From the NCBI GenBank assembly GCA_046154695.1, contig JBJXFI010000362.1, forward strand, positions 1 to 16,802: 16,802 nucleotides of DNA, in the 5' to 3' direction. This DNA is from DALYLB01 sp046154695. Its GTDB lineage: Bacteria; Acidobacteriota; Blastocatellia; RBC074. Of the stretch, positions 1 to 9,171 are shown piece by piece. Each line of letters opens with the position of its first letter. Position 1 is the first letter of the stretch. The translations under genes were made by a program, and so were the position numbers. The notes under the pieces were generated by a model. That model ran no database searches. It worked only from the letters and a program-made list of their open reading frames with translations, and had not been told where the DNA came from.

Positions 1-125
1 CATCCTGCGCCCCTGCCGGGGCGCGTCTCGTGGCGGACGATTCCGGCGGTTCCGCTTCGCTTCACCGCCGGCTACCCTCCGCCGCCCCTGTCGGGGCGCA
101 TTGTGTCTCACTTGTAATCACACCC
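1..125 (-). repeat. Left copy of 75-bp double-hairpin tandem repeat with 26-bp cap
   Basis: One complete 75-bp monomer (25-99) and the diverged end of another (1-24) are followed by a 26-bp cap (100-125). Read on the minus strand, cap and monomers match those at the right end of the window, with 25 of 26 cap bases identical. Each monomer holds two hairpins: CGCCCC/GGGGCG with a 4-nt loop (83-98) and CCGGCGGT/ACCGCCGG with a 13-nt loop (43-71). Identity with the right end stops sharply after 125, which marks the element border. No gene is supported here. It is most likely a REP/BIME-like dispersed element, but the family is not one I can name. Confidence 0.85.
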
Positions 126-127
126 CC

Positions 128-157
128 CTGACTTTGCAAAAGCCCTGGCGCTATACA
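128..157 (+). promoter_or_regulatory. Weak candidate sigma70 promoter for the deoxyhypusine-synthase-like gene
   Basis: CTGACT at 128-133 and TATACA at 152-157 lie 18 nt apart, and each matches the consensus hexamer at 4 of 6 positions. They sit just inside the repeat border and about 70 nt before the first gene. The TATAC core resembles the better -10 boxes at 4716 and 11710 in this window. A Shine-Dalgarno GGAG at 219-222, 5 nt before the ATG, supports the start of that gene. Confidence 0.3.
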
Positions 158-227
158 TAAAGTTCGAGGATGCAGTACACTGCCCGGTCGCCATCGAACT
201 TCGCGCATCATCAAGTCCGGAGAAGCA

Positions 228-1322
<1,095 letters not shown>

Positions 1323-1323
1323 G

Positions 1324-1911
1324 ATGCGAACGAGACACGTGGAAATGCCGAGCGCCGAGGTCGTTTTGCACGAGGGGTTCTTCTCTCCGGAAGAGTCCGC
1401 GCGGCTGATGAAATCGCTCCTCGCCGAGACGGCATGGGGGCAGGGCGAGATCAAAATCCACGGCAAACTCCACGCGGAGCCGCGGTTGACGGCCTGGCAT
1501 GGAGACGAGGGGAAGAGCTACAGCTATTCGGGCATTGTGCTGCACCCGCGGCCGTGGACGCCGCTGCTCGCCGAGATCCGTGAGCGCGTCGATGCCGCGG
1601 CGGGCGCGCGGTTCAACAGCGTGCTGCTCAACCTCTATCGCGACGGGCGCGACAGCAACGGCTGGCATCAGGATAACGAGCCGGAGCTGGGCGGGAATCC
1701 CGTCATCGCTTCCGTCAGTTTCGGCGCGACGCGGCGGTTTCAGATGCGCCATAAACGCCGGAAAGAGCTGCCGCGGATCGATCTCGATCTGGAAGACGGA
1801 AGCCTGCTCGTGATGGCGGGGCCGACACAGCATTTCTGGCGGCATCAGGTTCCCAAGACGTCCCGGCCCGTCGGGGCGAGAATCAATCTGACATTTCGCG
1901 TGATTCAATAA
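1324..1911 (+). CDS. AlkB-family alpha-ketoglutarate-dependent dioxygenase
   Basis: This is a 195-residue Fe(II)/2-oxoglutarate dioxygenase of the AlkB DNA/RNA demethylase family, which oxidatively removes alkyl groups such as 1-methyladenine and 3-methylcytosine. The iron ligands are visible as WHQD (His115, Asp117) and His174 in FWRHQVPK. The closing RINLTFR motif (Arg186 to Arg192) supplies the 2-oxoglutarate-binding arginine and the family's terminal signature. NLYRDGRDSNGWHQD is the usual lead-in. Length is normal for a short AlkB homologue. The ATG at 1324 is 1 nt after the previous stop; an in-frame ATG at 1345 is an alternative and neither has a clear Shine-Dalgarno site. Pairing with a polyamine-type enzyme is not a known functional link to me and may be simple proximity. 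Confidence 0.92.
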   Translation: MRTRHVEMPSAEVVLHEGFFSPEESARLMKSLLAETAWGQGEIKIHGKLHAEPRLTAWHGDEGKSYSYSGIVLHPRPWTPLLAEIRERVDAAAGARFNSVLLNLYRDGRDSNGWHQDNEPELGGNPVIASVSFGATRRFQMRHKRRKELPRIDLDLEDGSLLVMAGPTQHFWRHQVPKTSRPVGARINLTFRVIQ

Positions 1912-1930
1912 CAGTCTTCAAGGCATGATG

Positions 1931-2011
1931 GCCACGAATGAACACGAATTCCGTCGGAGAATGGGCCCAAAATCAGGCCGTCATTCGTGTGGATTCGTGT
2001 TCATTCGTGGC
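1931..2011. repeat. Dispersed-type palindrome with perfect 19-bp arms and 10-bp internal period
   Basis: The arm at 1931-1949 (GCCACGAATGAACACGAAT) is the exact reverse complement of 1993-2011, with a 43-nt loop between. On the minus strand the 1981-2011 side reads as three 10-bp units: CACGAATGAA, CACGAATCCA, CACGAATGA. The element fills most of the 112-nt gap between the alkB-like and acyl-CoA synthetase genes and ends 12 nt before the latter's ATG. It could fold in RNA and affect translation of that gene. I recall similar sequences as dispersed repeats in PVC-type genomes, but that is memory, not a search. Confidence 0.85.
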
Positions 2012-2023
2012 TGAACCTTTTTT

Positions 2024-3672
<1,649 letters not shown>

Positions 3673-3676
<4 letters not shown>

Positions 3677-4104
3677 GCCACGCAGGCCCCGCGCGGGACG
3701 CCTTCAAATTCTGGACCTCGATCGAGGTGCGGTGGGGGGACATGGACGCCATGGGACACGTCAACAACGCCGTCTATTTCAAGTATTGCGAATCGGCCCG
3801 CATCGAACTGCTGCGGGGAATCGGCATCGGCGGCCGCGCCGAGGGCCGCCCGCAGGGCCCGACGCTCGTCCACACAGCCTGCGATTTCAAACGCGAGGTG
3901 AAATACCCCGCGACGCTGGAGATCGGCGTTCGCATCGAGGCGATGACGCAGCGCAGCTTTCGTATGCAGTATGGAATGTTTCCGCGGGGAGCCGAGACGC
4001 CGGTCGCCGTCGCCATCAGCGTCAACGCGTGGATGGATTACGCGGCGGGGCATGCGGTAAGGATTCCGGATGATTTGCGGGCCGCGCTCGCCGCGTATCA
4101 ATAA
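3673..4104 (+). CDS. 4HBT-family acyl-CoA thioesterase (hotdog fold)
   Basis: This 143-residue hotdog-fold protein hydrolyses acyl-CoA or related thioesters. The family motif WGDMDAMGHVNN at 21-32 holds the catalytic aspartate position (Asp23 or Asp25) and GHVNN, followed by the YFKYCESARIEL helix that packs against the sheet. Length fits the YbgC/FadM type. The start overlaps the stop of the acyl-CoA synthetase gene as ATGA, and a strong GGAGGAG lies 8 nt upstream, so the start is secure. Its stop is 14 nt from the convergent stop of the next gene and no clear terminator is seen between them. The substrate is not predictable; the operon partner suggests free CoA recovery or acyl-CoA balance. 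Confidence 0.88.
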
Positions 4105-4118
4105 CGCCATCCGGTCAA

Positions 4119-4676
4119 TTATTCACTGAGGGCCTCACTGGCCAGTTCCTCGAAAACGGGCGCCAGATCATCGGCATATTGCGCCAGATACTTACGCGCC
4201 CGGTTCACATCCGCGCCTGCCTTGACCAGTTCGATGACGTCCAACAGATCCCTGCGCCGGTTCGCCACGAGTTTGAGATAGATGAGCGCCTCCACCGGAA
4301 CGACCGCGAGGCCTTCGCTCATCGGCGGGTGGTCCAGGACCTCCTCCAATTGCGGTCCGAGCGAGAGCGGCGACAAATAATCGATACGTATCCCATCCAC
4401 TTCGATTGGCACGCCCGCTTTGAACGCCACCAACAACCCCTGCCGTTCAAAGGCTTCTTCACCCACTAAAAAACCGACGTCCGTTGTGGCTCGAACGTAC
4501 CCATGCGCCCCGACCGCCAGTCCGCCGGCCAGCGCATACCGAATGCCCAGATGATCCAATTGAGCAGCGGCCTTGATTGCCGCTTCTCGAATCTCGGGCG
4601 CGACAAAACGAAAGATCCCTTTCAGGTCCATATGATTTGCGAGGCGGCGCGGAATTTGAGCATAGGATAGTTGCAC
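4119..4676 (-). CDS. Nucleotidyltransferase-fold protein with altered DxD motif
   Basis: This 185-residue protein resembles small MNT/AbiEii-like nucleotidyltransferase-fold proteins. The segment YALAGGLAVGAHGYVRATTD (residues 48-66) is the family's GG helix-turn approach to the metal site. That site normally reads DVDxLV; here it reads Asp66-Val67-Gly68-FLV, so the second metal-binding aspartate is glycine (GGT, one base from GAT). The C-terminal KLVANRRRDLLDVIELVKAGAD segment matches the usual helical part. The start is GTG with GGAG 10 nt upstream; an ATG at 4631 would remove 15 residues and lacks a Shine-Dalgarno site. A good promoter lies at 4716-4744, so the gene is probably transcribed on its own. 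No partner gene such as HEPN or AbiEi is adjacent. It may be a pseudoenzyme, or the aspartate may be supplied elsewhere. Confidence 0.72.
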   Translation of the reverse strand: MQLSYAQIPRRLANHMDLKGIFRFVAPEIREAAIKAAAQLDHLGIRYALAGGLAVGAHGYVRATTDVGFLVGEEAFERQGLLVAFKAGVPIEVDGIRIDYLSPLSLGPQLEEVLDHPPMSEGLAVVPVEALIYLKLVANRRRDLLDVIELVKAGADVNRARKYLAQYADDLAPVFEELASEALSE

Positions 4677-4715
4677 AATCGGTATACTCCGTGAACGAAG
4701 CGATTTTCGCCGGCA

Positions 4716-4744
4716 AGTATATCTCGCGGGATTCCCCTCCTCAA
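4716..4744 (-). promoter_or_regulatory. Sigma70-like promoter for the nucleotidyltransferase-fold gene
   Basis: On the minus strand, TTGAGG (4744-4739) and TATACT (4721-4716) are separated by exactly 17 nt. The -10 matches the consensus at 5 of 6 positions and the -35 at 4 of 6. The predicted start near 4709 leaves about 33 nt of leader before the GTG at 4676. The -10 and the bases after it (TATACTTGCCG) recur at the 11710-11738 promoter. Confidence 0.62.
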
Positions 4745-4769
4745 CACGCGTCGAAAAATCATCCGCGCG

Positions 4770-6695
4770 TCAGGCCAGCTCCGCGAGTTCGGCCCAGCGG
4801 TCGAGGTCCTGGTCGAGGGCGGCGGCCAGCCGCTGCATCTCGTCATACAGGCTTTGGACAAGCACGTGGTCGCTTGCGTTCGCTTCGAGCTCGCCGTCGA
4901 TCTGGAGCTTGCGGGCCTCGCCCTCGGCGATGCGGGTTTCGAGCTCTTCGAGCTCGCGCTTCTCCTTGAAGGTCAGTTTGCGTTTCCCTCCGGCGGGGGC
5001 GGGTTTCGGTTCGGCCGGCCGGGCGGCGGTCCGGGCGGTCCCTTCGACCGCGGCGGCCTCGACGCGCTCCCGGTCGCGGATCTCGATAAAGGTCGAGTAG
5101 TCGCCCGGGTATTCACGGATCCGCCCGTCTCCCTCGAAGCGAAAGAGGTAGTCGATCGTACGGTCGAGAAAATAGCGGTCGTGGCTGACGATCACGAGGC
5201 TGCCGGGAAAGTGTTCCAGATAATCTTCCAGCGCGACCAGCGTCGCGATGTCGAGGTCGTTGGTGATCTCATCGAGCAGCAGCATATTCGGCGCGCCCAT
5301 CAGCATCCGCAGCAGATAGAGGCGGCGGCGCTCGCCTCCCGAGAGCGTGGCGATCAGCTGATAGTGCATCGCGGGCGGAAAGAGGAATCGTTCGAGCATC
5401 TGGCCGGCGGTGATCCAGTCTCCCTCGACGGTCTGAATGCGCTCGGCGATCTCCCGGACGTAATCGATCATGCGCTTGTCGTCCTCGAGCGCGCTGCTTT
5501 CCTGATCGTAATATCCGATGGCGACCGTCTCGCCGGTCTCGACCTCGCCCGCGTCGGGCTGCAATCGTCCGGCGATGATATCCAGGAGCGTCGTCTTCCC
5601 CGCCCCGTTCGGGCCGATGATTCCGATTCGATCACCCCGCTTGAACTGATAGCTGAATTCCCGGACGACCGGCTGGCCGTCGTAGCTCTTGCTGACCTGA
5701 TTCAGCCCCAGAATCTTCCGTCCCAGCCGCCGCGAATCGAAAGCGAGGTCGAGAGACTTCCTGTCGGCGATCTCGGATGCGGCGCGGCGTGATTGCCGTA
5801 TCAGTTCGTTGGCCCGATCGATGCGGGCCTTCGACTTGCTCGTCCGCGCCTTCGGGCCGCGCCGCAGCCATTCAAGCTCTCGGCGCGCCATCTGCTTCAG
5901 CCGCTGCGCCTCGACCGCCTGCCGCTCCTCCTGCTCCTCGCGCTTCTCCAGATAGTATCCGTAATTTCCCTCGAAGCGCTGCACACGCCCATGATCGATC
6001 TCCAGGATGCTCGACACGACGCGGTCCAGAAAATACCGGTCGTGCGTCACCAAGAGCAGCGCGCCCCGAAAATCGGCCAGATACCGCTCCAGCCACTCTA
6101 CTGTCTCGGCGTCGAGGTGGTTCGTCGGTTCATCGAGGATCAGAAGGTCGGGATGGACGATCAGGCTGTGCGCGAGCGCCACGCGCTTGCGCTGCCCGCC
6201 TGACAGCGTGCTCATCCGCGCCTGCAGCTCGGAGATGCCCAGCTCCCGCAGGATCGTCCTCGCCTCGGTCTCCAGCGCCCACGCGCCGCTCGCCTCCATC
6301 TCCCCGGCGAGATCGGCGACCCGCTTCAGCAGCTTCTCATCCGCCCCGCCCCGCTCGGCCAGCTCCGCGCAGGCTGTTTCGTATTCACGCACCAGGTCGA
6401 GCTTTCGCCGCAGGGCCTCGTTGTTGCCGCTGAAGACAGCCTCGATCACCGTCTGGTCCGGATCGAACGGCGGATTCTGCGAAAGATAGGTGATGACCTT
6501 CTCTTTCGCCTGCACGACCCGCCCCGTGTCCGGTGTCTCCTCCCCCGCGATCACGCGCAGCAGCGTCGATTTTCCGCTGCCGTTCGCGCCGATCACGCCG
6601 ATCTTGTCCGCCTCGTCGAGCCCCAGGGAGACCGATTCGAACAACGGCTTGATGCCATAGGTTTTACCGACATTTTCGAGAGAGAGAAGGTTCAT
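4770..6695 (-). CDS. uup: ABC-F family ATPase, Uup type
   Basis: This 641-residue soluble protein has two ABC cassettes and no membrane segment. Such proteins act on ribosomes or nucleic acid, and Uup is linked to ribosome function, transposon excision and branched DNA intermediates. Cassette 1 has Walker A GANGSGKST (36-44), LSGGQ (164-168) and LLILDEP with Glu189. Cassette 2 has GPNGAGKTT (361-369), LSGGE (451-455) and LLLDEITND (472-480) with Glu476. The linker segment LEWLRRGPKARTSKSKARID (274-293) and a C-terminal charged coiled coil after a proline-rich hinge (about 550-641) identify the Uup type rather than an antibiotic-resistance ABC-F. The second Walker B has Ile477 where proline is usual. 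It lies 3 nt after the DUF5615 gene, with no Shine-Dalgarno site, so translation may be coupled. Confidence 0.92.
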   Translation of the reverse strand: MNLLSLENVGKTYGIKPLFESVSLGLDEADKIGVIGANGSGKSTLLRVIAGEETPDTGRVVQAKEKVITYLSQNPPFDPDQTVIEAVFSGNNEALRRKLDLVREYETACAELAERGGADEKLLKRVADLAGEMEASGAWALETEARTILRELGISELQARMSTLSGGQRKRVALAHSLIVHPDLLILDEPTNHLDAETVEWLERYLADFRGALLLVTHDRYFLDRVVSSILEIDHGRVQRFEGNYGYYLEKREEQEERQAVEAQRLKQMARRELEWLRRGPKARTSKSKARIDRANELIRQSRRAASEIADRKSLDLAFDSRRLGRKILGLNQVSKSYDGQPVVREFSYQFKRGDRIGIIGPNGAGKTTLLDIIAGRLQPDAGEVETGETVAIGYYDQESSALEDDKRMIDYVREIAERIQTVEGDWITAGQMLERFLFPPAMHYQLIATLSGGERRRLYLLRMLMGAPNMLLLDEITNDLDIATLVALEDYLEHFPGSLVIVSHDRYFLDRTIDYLFRFEGDGRIREYPGDYSTFIEIRDRERVEAAAVEGTARTAARPAEPKPAPAGGKRKLTFKEKRELEELETRIAEGEARKLQIDGELEANASDHVLVQSLYDEMQRLAAALDQDLDRWAELAELA

Positions 6696-6698
6696 CGA

Positions 6699-7040
6699 TT
6701 ATGAAGGCGGGCGATTGATGCGGATGAGTCGGCCCGAAAGGGTCTGCTGCCCTTCCATCGCATCGTGAATCCGTTGCGCCTGTCCCACGAAATTGAGGTC
6801 AAAGGTGCAAACAATCATGCCGCAATGATTGGGCTGCGTTTTATGCAATTGAATGAAATCCCGGCGATTTAGCGTCAGGACAGCCCGGTTTTCAGCAATT
6901 GCAAAGGCGAGGACTTCCGGATCTGTGATTTCCCCATCCCCTTTTCCGGTCTCTTGAATTGTCAGCACATCATGTCCCAACCGGCGAAGTTCTTCGACCG
7001 CAGGAAAGGGGAAATTCTCGTTGGCATAGAATCTCGCCAC
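6699..7040 (-). CDS. DUF5615 PIN-like toxin
   Basis: This 113-residue protein matches the DUF5615 family of PIN-like proteins, predicted RNases that pair with DUF433 antitoxins. Visible hallmarks are the N-terminal FYANENFPFPAVEELRRLGHDV with its acidic residue, the middle DPEVLAFAIAENRAVLTLNRRDF, and a late GMIVCTF strand. The start is GTG, 3 nt after the stop of the DUF433 gene, as expected for a toxin-antitoxin pair. Its stop is 3 nt before the uup start. RNase activity is inferred from the family and has not been shown for most members. Confidence 0.85.
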   Translation of the reverse strand: MARFYANENFPFPAVEELRRLGHDVLTIQETGKGDGEITDPEVLAFAIAENRAVLTLNRRDFIQLHKTQPNHCGMIVCTFDLNFVGQAQRIHDAMEGQQTLSGRLIRINRPPS

Positions 7041-7043
7041 CGC

Positions 7044-7373
7044 TTATGCCTCCCCATTTTCCCGAATGTGTCGATCAATCTCTTCCTCATAGGATCGGGC
7101 ATATGCCCAGGCGTTGATCAGATCCTCCGCTCGTAATGTGGGATACGCGCGGAGAATTTCAGATTCGCTTGCACCCGATCTTTGCGCCTCAGCCAGAACC
7201 CATACTGGAATCCTTGTTCGCACAATTCGGGCCGCCCCTCCACAAATCCCCGGAGTGACCTCGATTCCCGGATAGGCATCTCCGAGATCGCGAACAACAA
7301 GGCGTAGAAGTTGCGCTTTCTCCGCGCGGGTCATTGTTGTCAGGAGTTTTTCGGCTTCGAGAATAGCATTCAT
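7044..7373 (-). CDS. DUF433 antitoxin
   Basis: This 109-residue protein carries a DUF433 domain, a small winged-helix-like DNA-binding module. The core EVTPGICGGAARIVRTRIPVWVL followed by SESEILRAYPTLRAEDLINAWAY spans about residues 38-93. An N-terminal helix of about 35 residues may bind the toxin or dimerise. AAGGAG lies about 10 nt upstream of the ATG. It is the first gene of the DUF433-DUF5615-uup run, and such antitoxins commonly repress their own promoter. The 102 nt between it and scpB contain no convincing promoter or terminator, so read-through from the scp operon is possible. Confidence 0.87.
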   Translation of the reverse strand: MNAILEAEKLLTTMTRAEKAQLLRLVVRDLGDAYPGIEVTPGICGGAARIVRTRIPVWVLAEAQRSGASESEILRAYPTLRAEDLINAWAYARSYEEEIDRHIRENGEA

Positions 7374-7475
7374 AGGCCCTCTTCTCCTTCACATTCACAG
7401 AAATCTCAAAGGGGATCTTAACATATGAGCCCATGTTTCTCGTTGAGCGCCTCTTACCGGCGCGAAGAGCGAGCC

Positions 7476-8228
7476 TCATTGCGCCAGATCCTCGAAGTCC
7501 TCGATGCCGGGCAGTTCCGAGAGGTCCTTGAGGCCGAACTGGATCAGAAACTCCCGGGAGGTGCCGTACAACATCGGGCGGCCGACGGTCTCCTTGCGGC
7601 CCCGGGTGACGATCAATCGTTTTTCGAGCAGCGTCTTGATCGCGGAGGAGGAGGTCACGCCGCGAATCTCCAGAATCTCGGGGATCGTGATCGGTTGCTT
7701 GTAGGCGATGACGGACAGCGTCTCGAGCGCGGGCAGCGAGAGGCGCGCGGTCGGGCGCGACTTGAGGTACTTGCGTATGAACTCGTGGTTCTGCGGGCGG
7801 GTCGAGATGCGCCAGCCGCCGGCGATCTCGCGAAATTCGAGGCCGCTGTTGCGGGCTTCGTATTCCGCGACGAGTTCGTCGATCGCGGCCCGCACGTCCT
7901 CTTCGCCGACATCCCCCAGAATCCTGCATAGCTGTTTGAGCGGCAGCGGATCGTCGGCCACGAAGAGGATCGACTCGATGGCCGGCTTCAGCTCCTCGCG
8001 CGAAGCGGTGATGATCACCTCCCCCGCCTCGAGTTCGGCCCGAGCCTCTTCCTCCTCCCTTTCGGAGGCGAAGACCTCGTCCGGATCGTCGTCCGTCACC
8101 TCTTCTTCTTCGAGGTACAGGTCCTCGATCTCGACGGAGGGCTCATCGACCGATTCAATCTCGACGCCCTCTTCCCCCGGCGCATCCACGAGCGCCTCTT
8201 CGTTCAAGGGTTCATTCTCGCCATTCAT
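7476..8228 (-). CDS. scpB: Segregation and condensation protein B
   Basis: This 250-residue ScpB dimerises through winged helices and binds the kleisin ScpA in the SMC condensin that compacts and segregates the chromosome. The core begins near residue 79 (LKPAIESILFVADDPLPLKQL), followed by FREIAGGWRISTRP, the LSLPALETLSVIAYKQPITIPEI recognition segment, and the RGRKETVGRPMLYGTSREFL wing. Residues 1-70 form an unusual acidic extension with 31 Asp or Glu. The start overlaps the scpA stop as ATGA, giving coupled translation and near-equal amounts. No clear terminator follows. ScpB assignment is firm; the role of the extension is unknown. Confidence 0.95.
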   Translation of the reverse strand: MNGENEPLNEEALVDAPGEEGVEIESVDEPSVEIEDLYLEEEEVTDDDPDEVFASEREEEEARAELEAGEVIITASREELKPAIESILFVADDPLPLKQLCRILGDVGEEDVRAAIDELVAEYEARNSGLEFREIAGGWRISTRPQNHEFIRKYLKSRPTARLSLPALETLSVIAYKQPITIPEILEIRGVTSSSAIKTLLEKRLIVTRGRKETVGRPMLYGTSREFLIQFGLKDLSELPGIEDFEDLAQ

Positions 8229-9133
8229 AACGTCTCTTCCGTTCCTTCCTGATGGTCGGCGGGGCCGGTTTCGGCCTCCGCGAGGGGGGCCGGCGCGTCA
8301 ACGAGATCCTCATTCAGATACGCGGGGTTCAGATACGCGGGCGGCGAGGTTCGCCTGCGCGCGAAGATCTCGCTGAACAGCTCCCGCTGCATAATATGGA
8401 TCTTCCAATCCTTGACCAGCTCCAGAACCGCGAGGAAGGTCAGAATCATCTCGCGCTTTGAGCGGGCCATCTCGAACAGCTCGCGCACATTGATCTCGTC
8501 GCGGAGTTCGAGGAGCGCGTAAATCTCGGCCAGCTTCTCGGCCATCGTCACCTCGTCGCGCGCGATCTCCATCTCGATCTTCGATTCCGCGCGCTTGAGG
8601 ATCTCATTGAAGACGCGCAGCAGATCGAAGACCGTGGCCGAAACCTCCGGGTTGCTCTTGTCCGTCTCCAGCGCTCCCCGCGTATAGACCGCCGACTCGA
8701 TCTCCAGCCGTGAATGGAGCATCTGCGAGGCCGACTTGTACCGCTGATATTCGAGCAGCCGCTCGACCAGCTCCGCGCGCGGATCCTCGTTCAGATCCTC
8801 CTCGCCCTCGATCTTCGGCTCGGGCGGAAGCAGCATCTTCGACTTGATGTAGATCAGCGTCGACGCCATCACCAGAAAATCCCCCGCCACCGTGATGTCG
8901 AGCTGCTCCATCATCTCCAGGTACTGCAGGTATTGGTTCGTAATCAGCGCGATCGGAATGTCGTAAATGTCGATCTCGTCCTTCTTGATGAGATACAGGA
9001 GGAGATCCATCGGCCCCTCGAAGGCCTCGATCCTGACGCGATAGCTGTCGCGGCGATCCTCACCCTCTCGCTCGGGCGCTTCGGCCGTCGCGGCGCCCGC
9101 CGCATCCGTTTTCTCGCTCGTCTTTTTTGCCAT
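8225..9133 (-). CDS. scpA: Segregation and condensation protein A (kleisin)
   Basis: This 302-residue kleisin bridges the SMC heads and recruits ScpB. The N-terminal kleisin motif YRVRIEAFEGPMDLLLYLIKK, then DIYDIPIALITNQYLQYLEMM and LVMASTLIYIKSKMLLP, is diagnostic. The C-terminal winged helix (MILTFLAVLELVKDWKI) binds the SMC head. About 30 residues precede the conserved core. Near the C-terminus a 15-bp tandem duplication repeats AYLNP. It lies 38 nt after trpS and overlaps scpB by 4 nt. The order M50-trpS-scpA-scpB is a familiar bacterial arrangement. Confidence 0.95.
   Translation of the reverse strand: MAKKTSEKTDAAGAATAEAPEREGEDRRDSYRVRIEAFEGPMDLLLYLIKKDEIDIYDIPIALITNQYLQYLEMMEQLDITVAGDFLVMASTLIYIKSKMLLPPEPKIEGEEDLNEDPRAELVERLLEYQRYKSASQMLHSRLEIESAVYTRGALETDKSNPEVSATVFDLLRVFNEILKRAESKIEMEIARDEVTMAEKLAEIYALLELRDEINVRELFEMARSKREMILTFLAVLELVKDWKIHIMQRELFSEIFARRRTSPPAYLNPAYLNEDLVDAPAPLAEAETGPADHQEGTEETL
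8313..8342. repeat. scpA: 15-bp tandem duplication inside scpA
   Basis: TTCAGATACGCGGGG at 8313-8327 is followed directly by a copy at 8328-8342 with one mismatch. It adds five codons in frame, so ScpA reads AYLNPAYLN near its C-terminus. This looks like a recent slippage event in a flexible tail after the winged helix. Confidence 0.8.
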
Positions 9134-9171
9134 CTTTTTCCAGACTCTCCCGCCGCGTTCCCGCGCCCCGA

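Noticed and set aside
7440..7475. Terminator after scpB
   Set aside because: Only a CTCTT/AAGAG stem of about 5 bp can be formed and no T-run follows.
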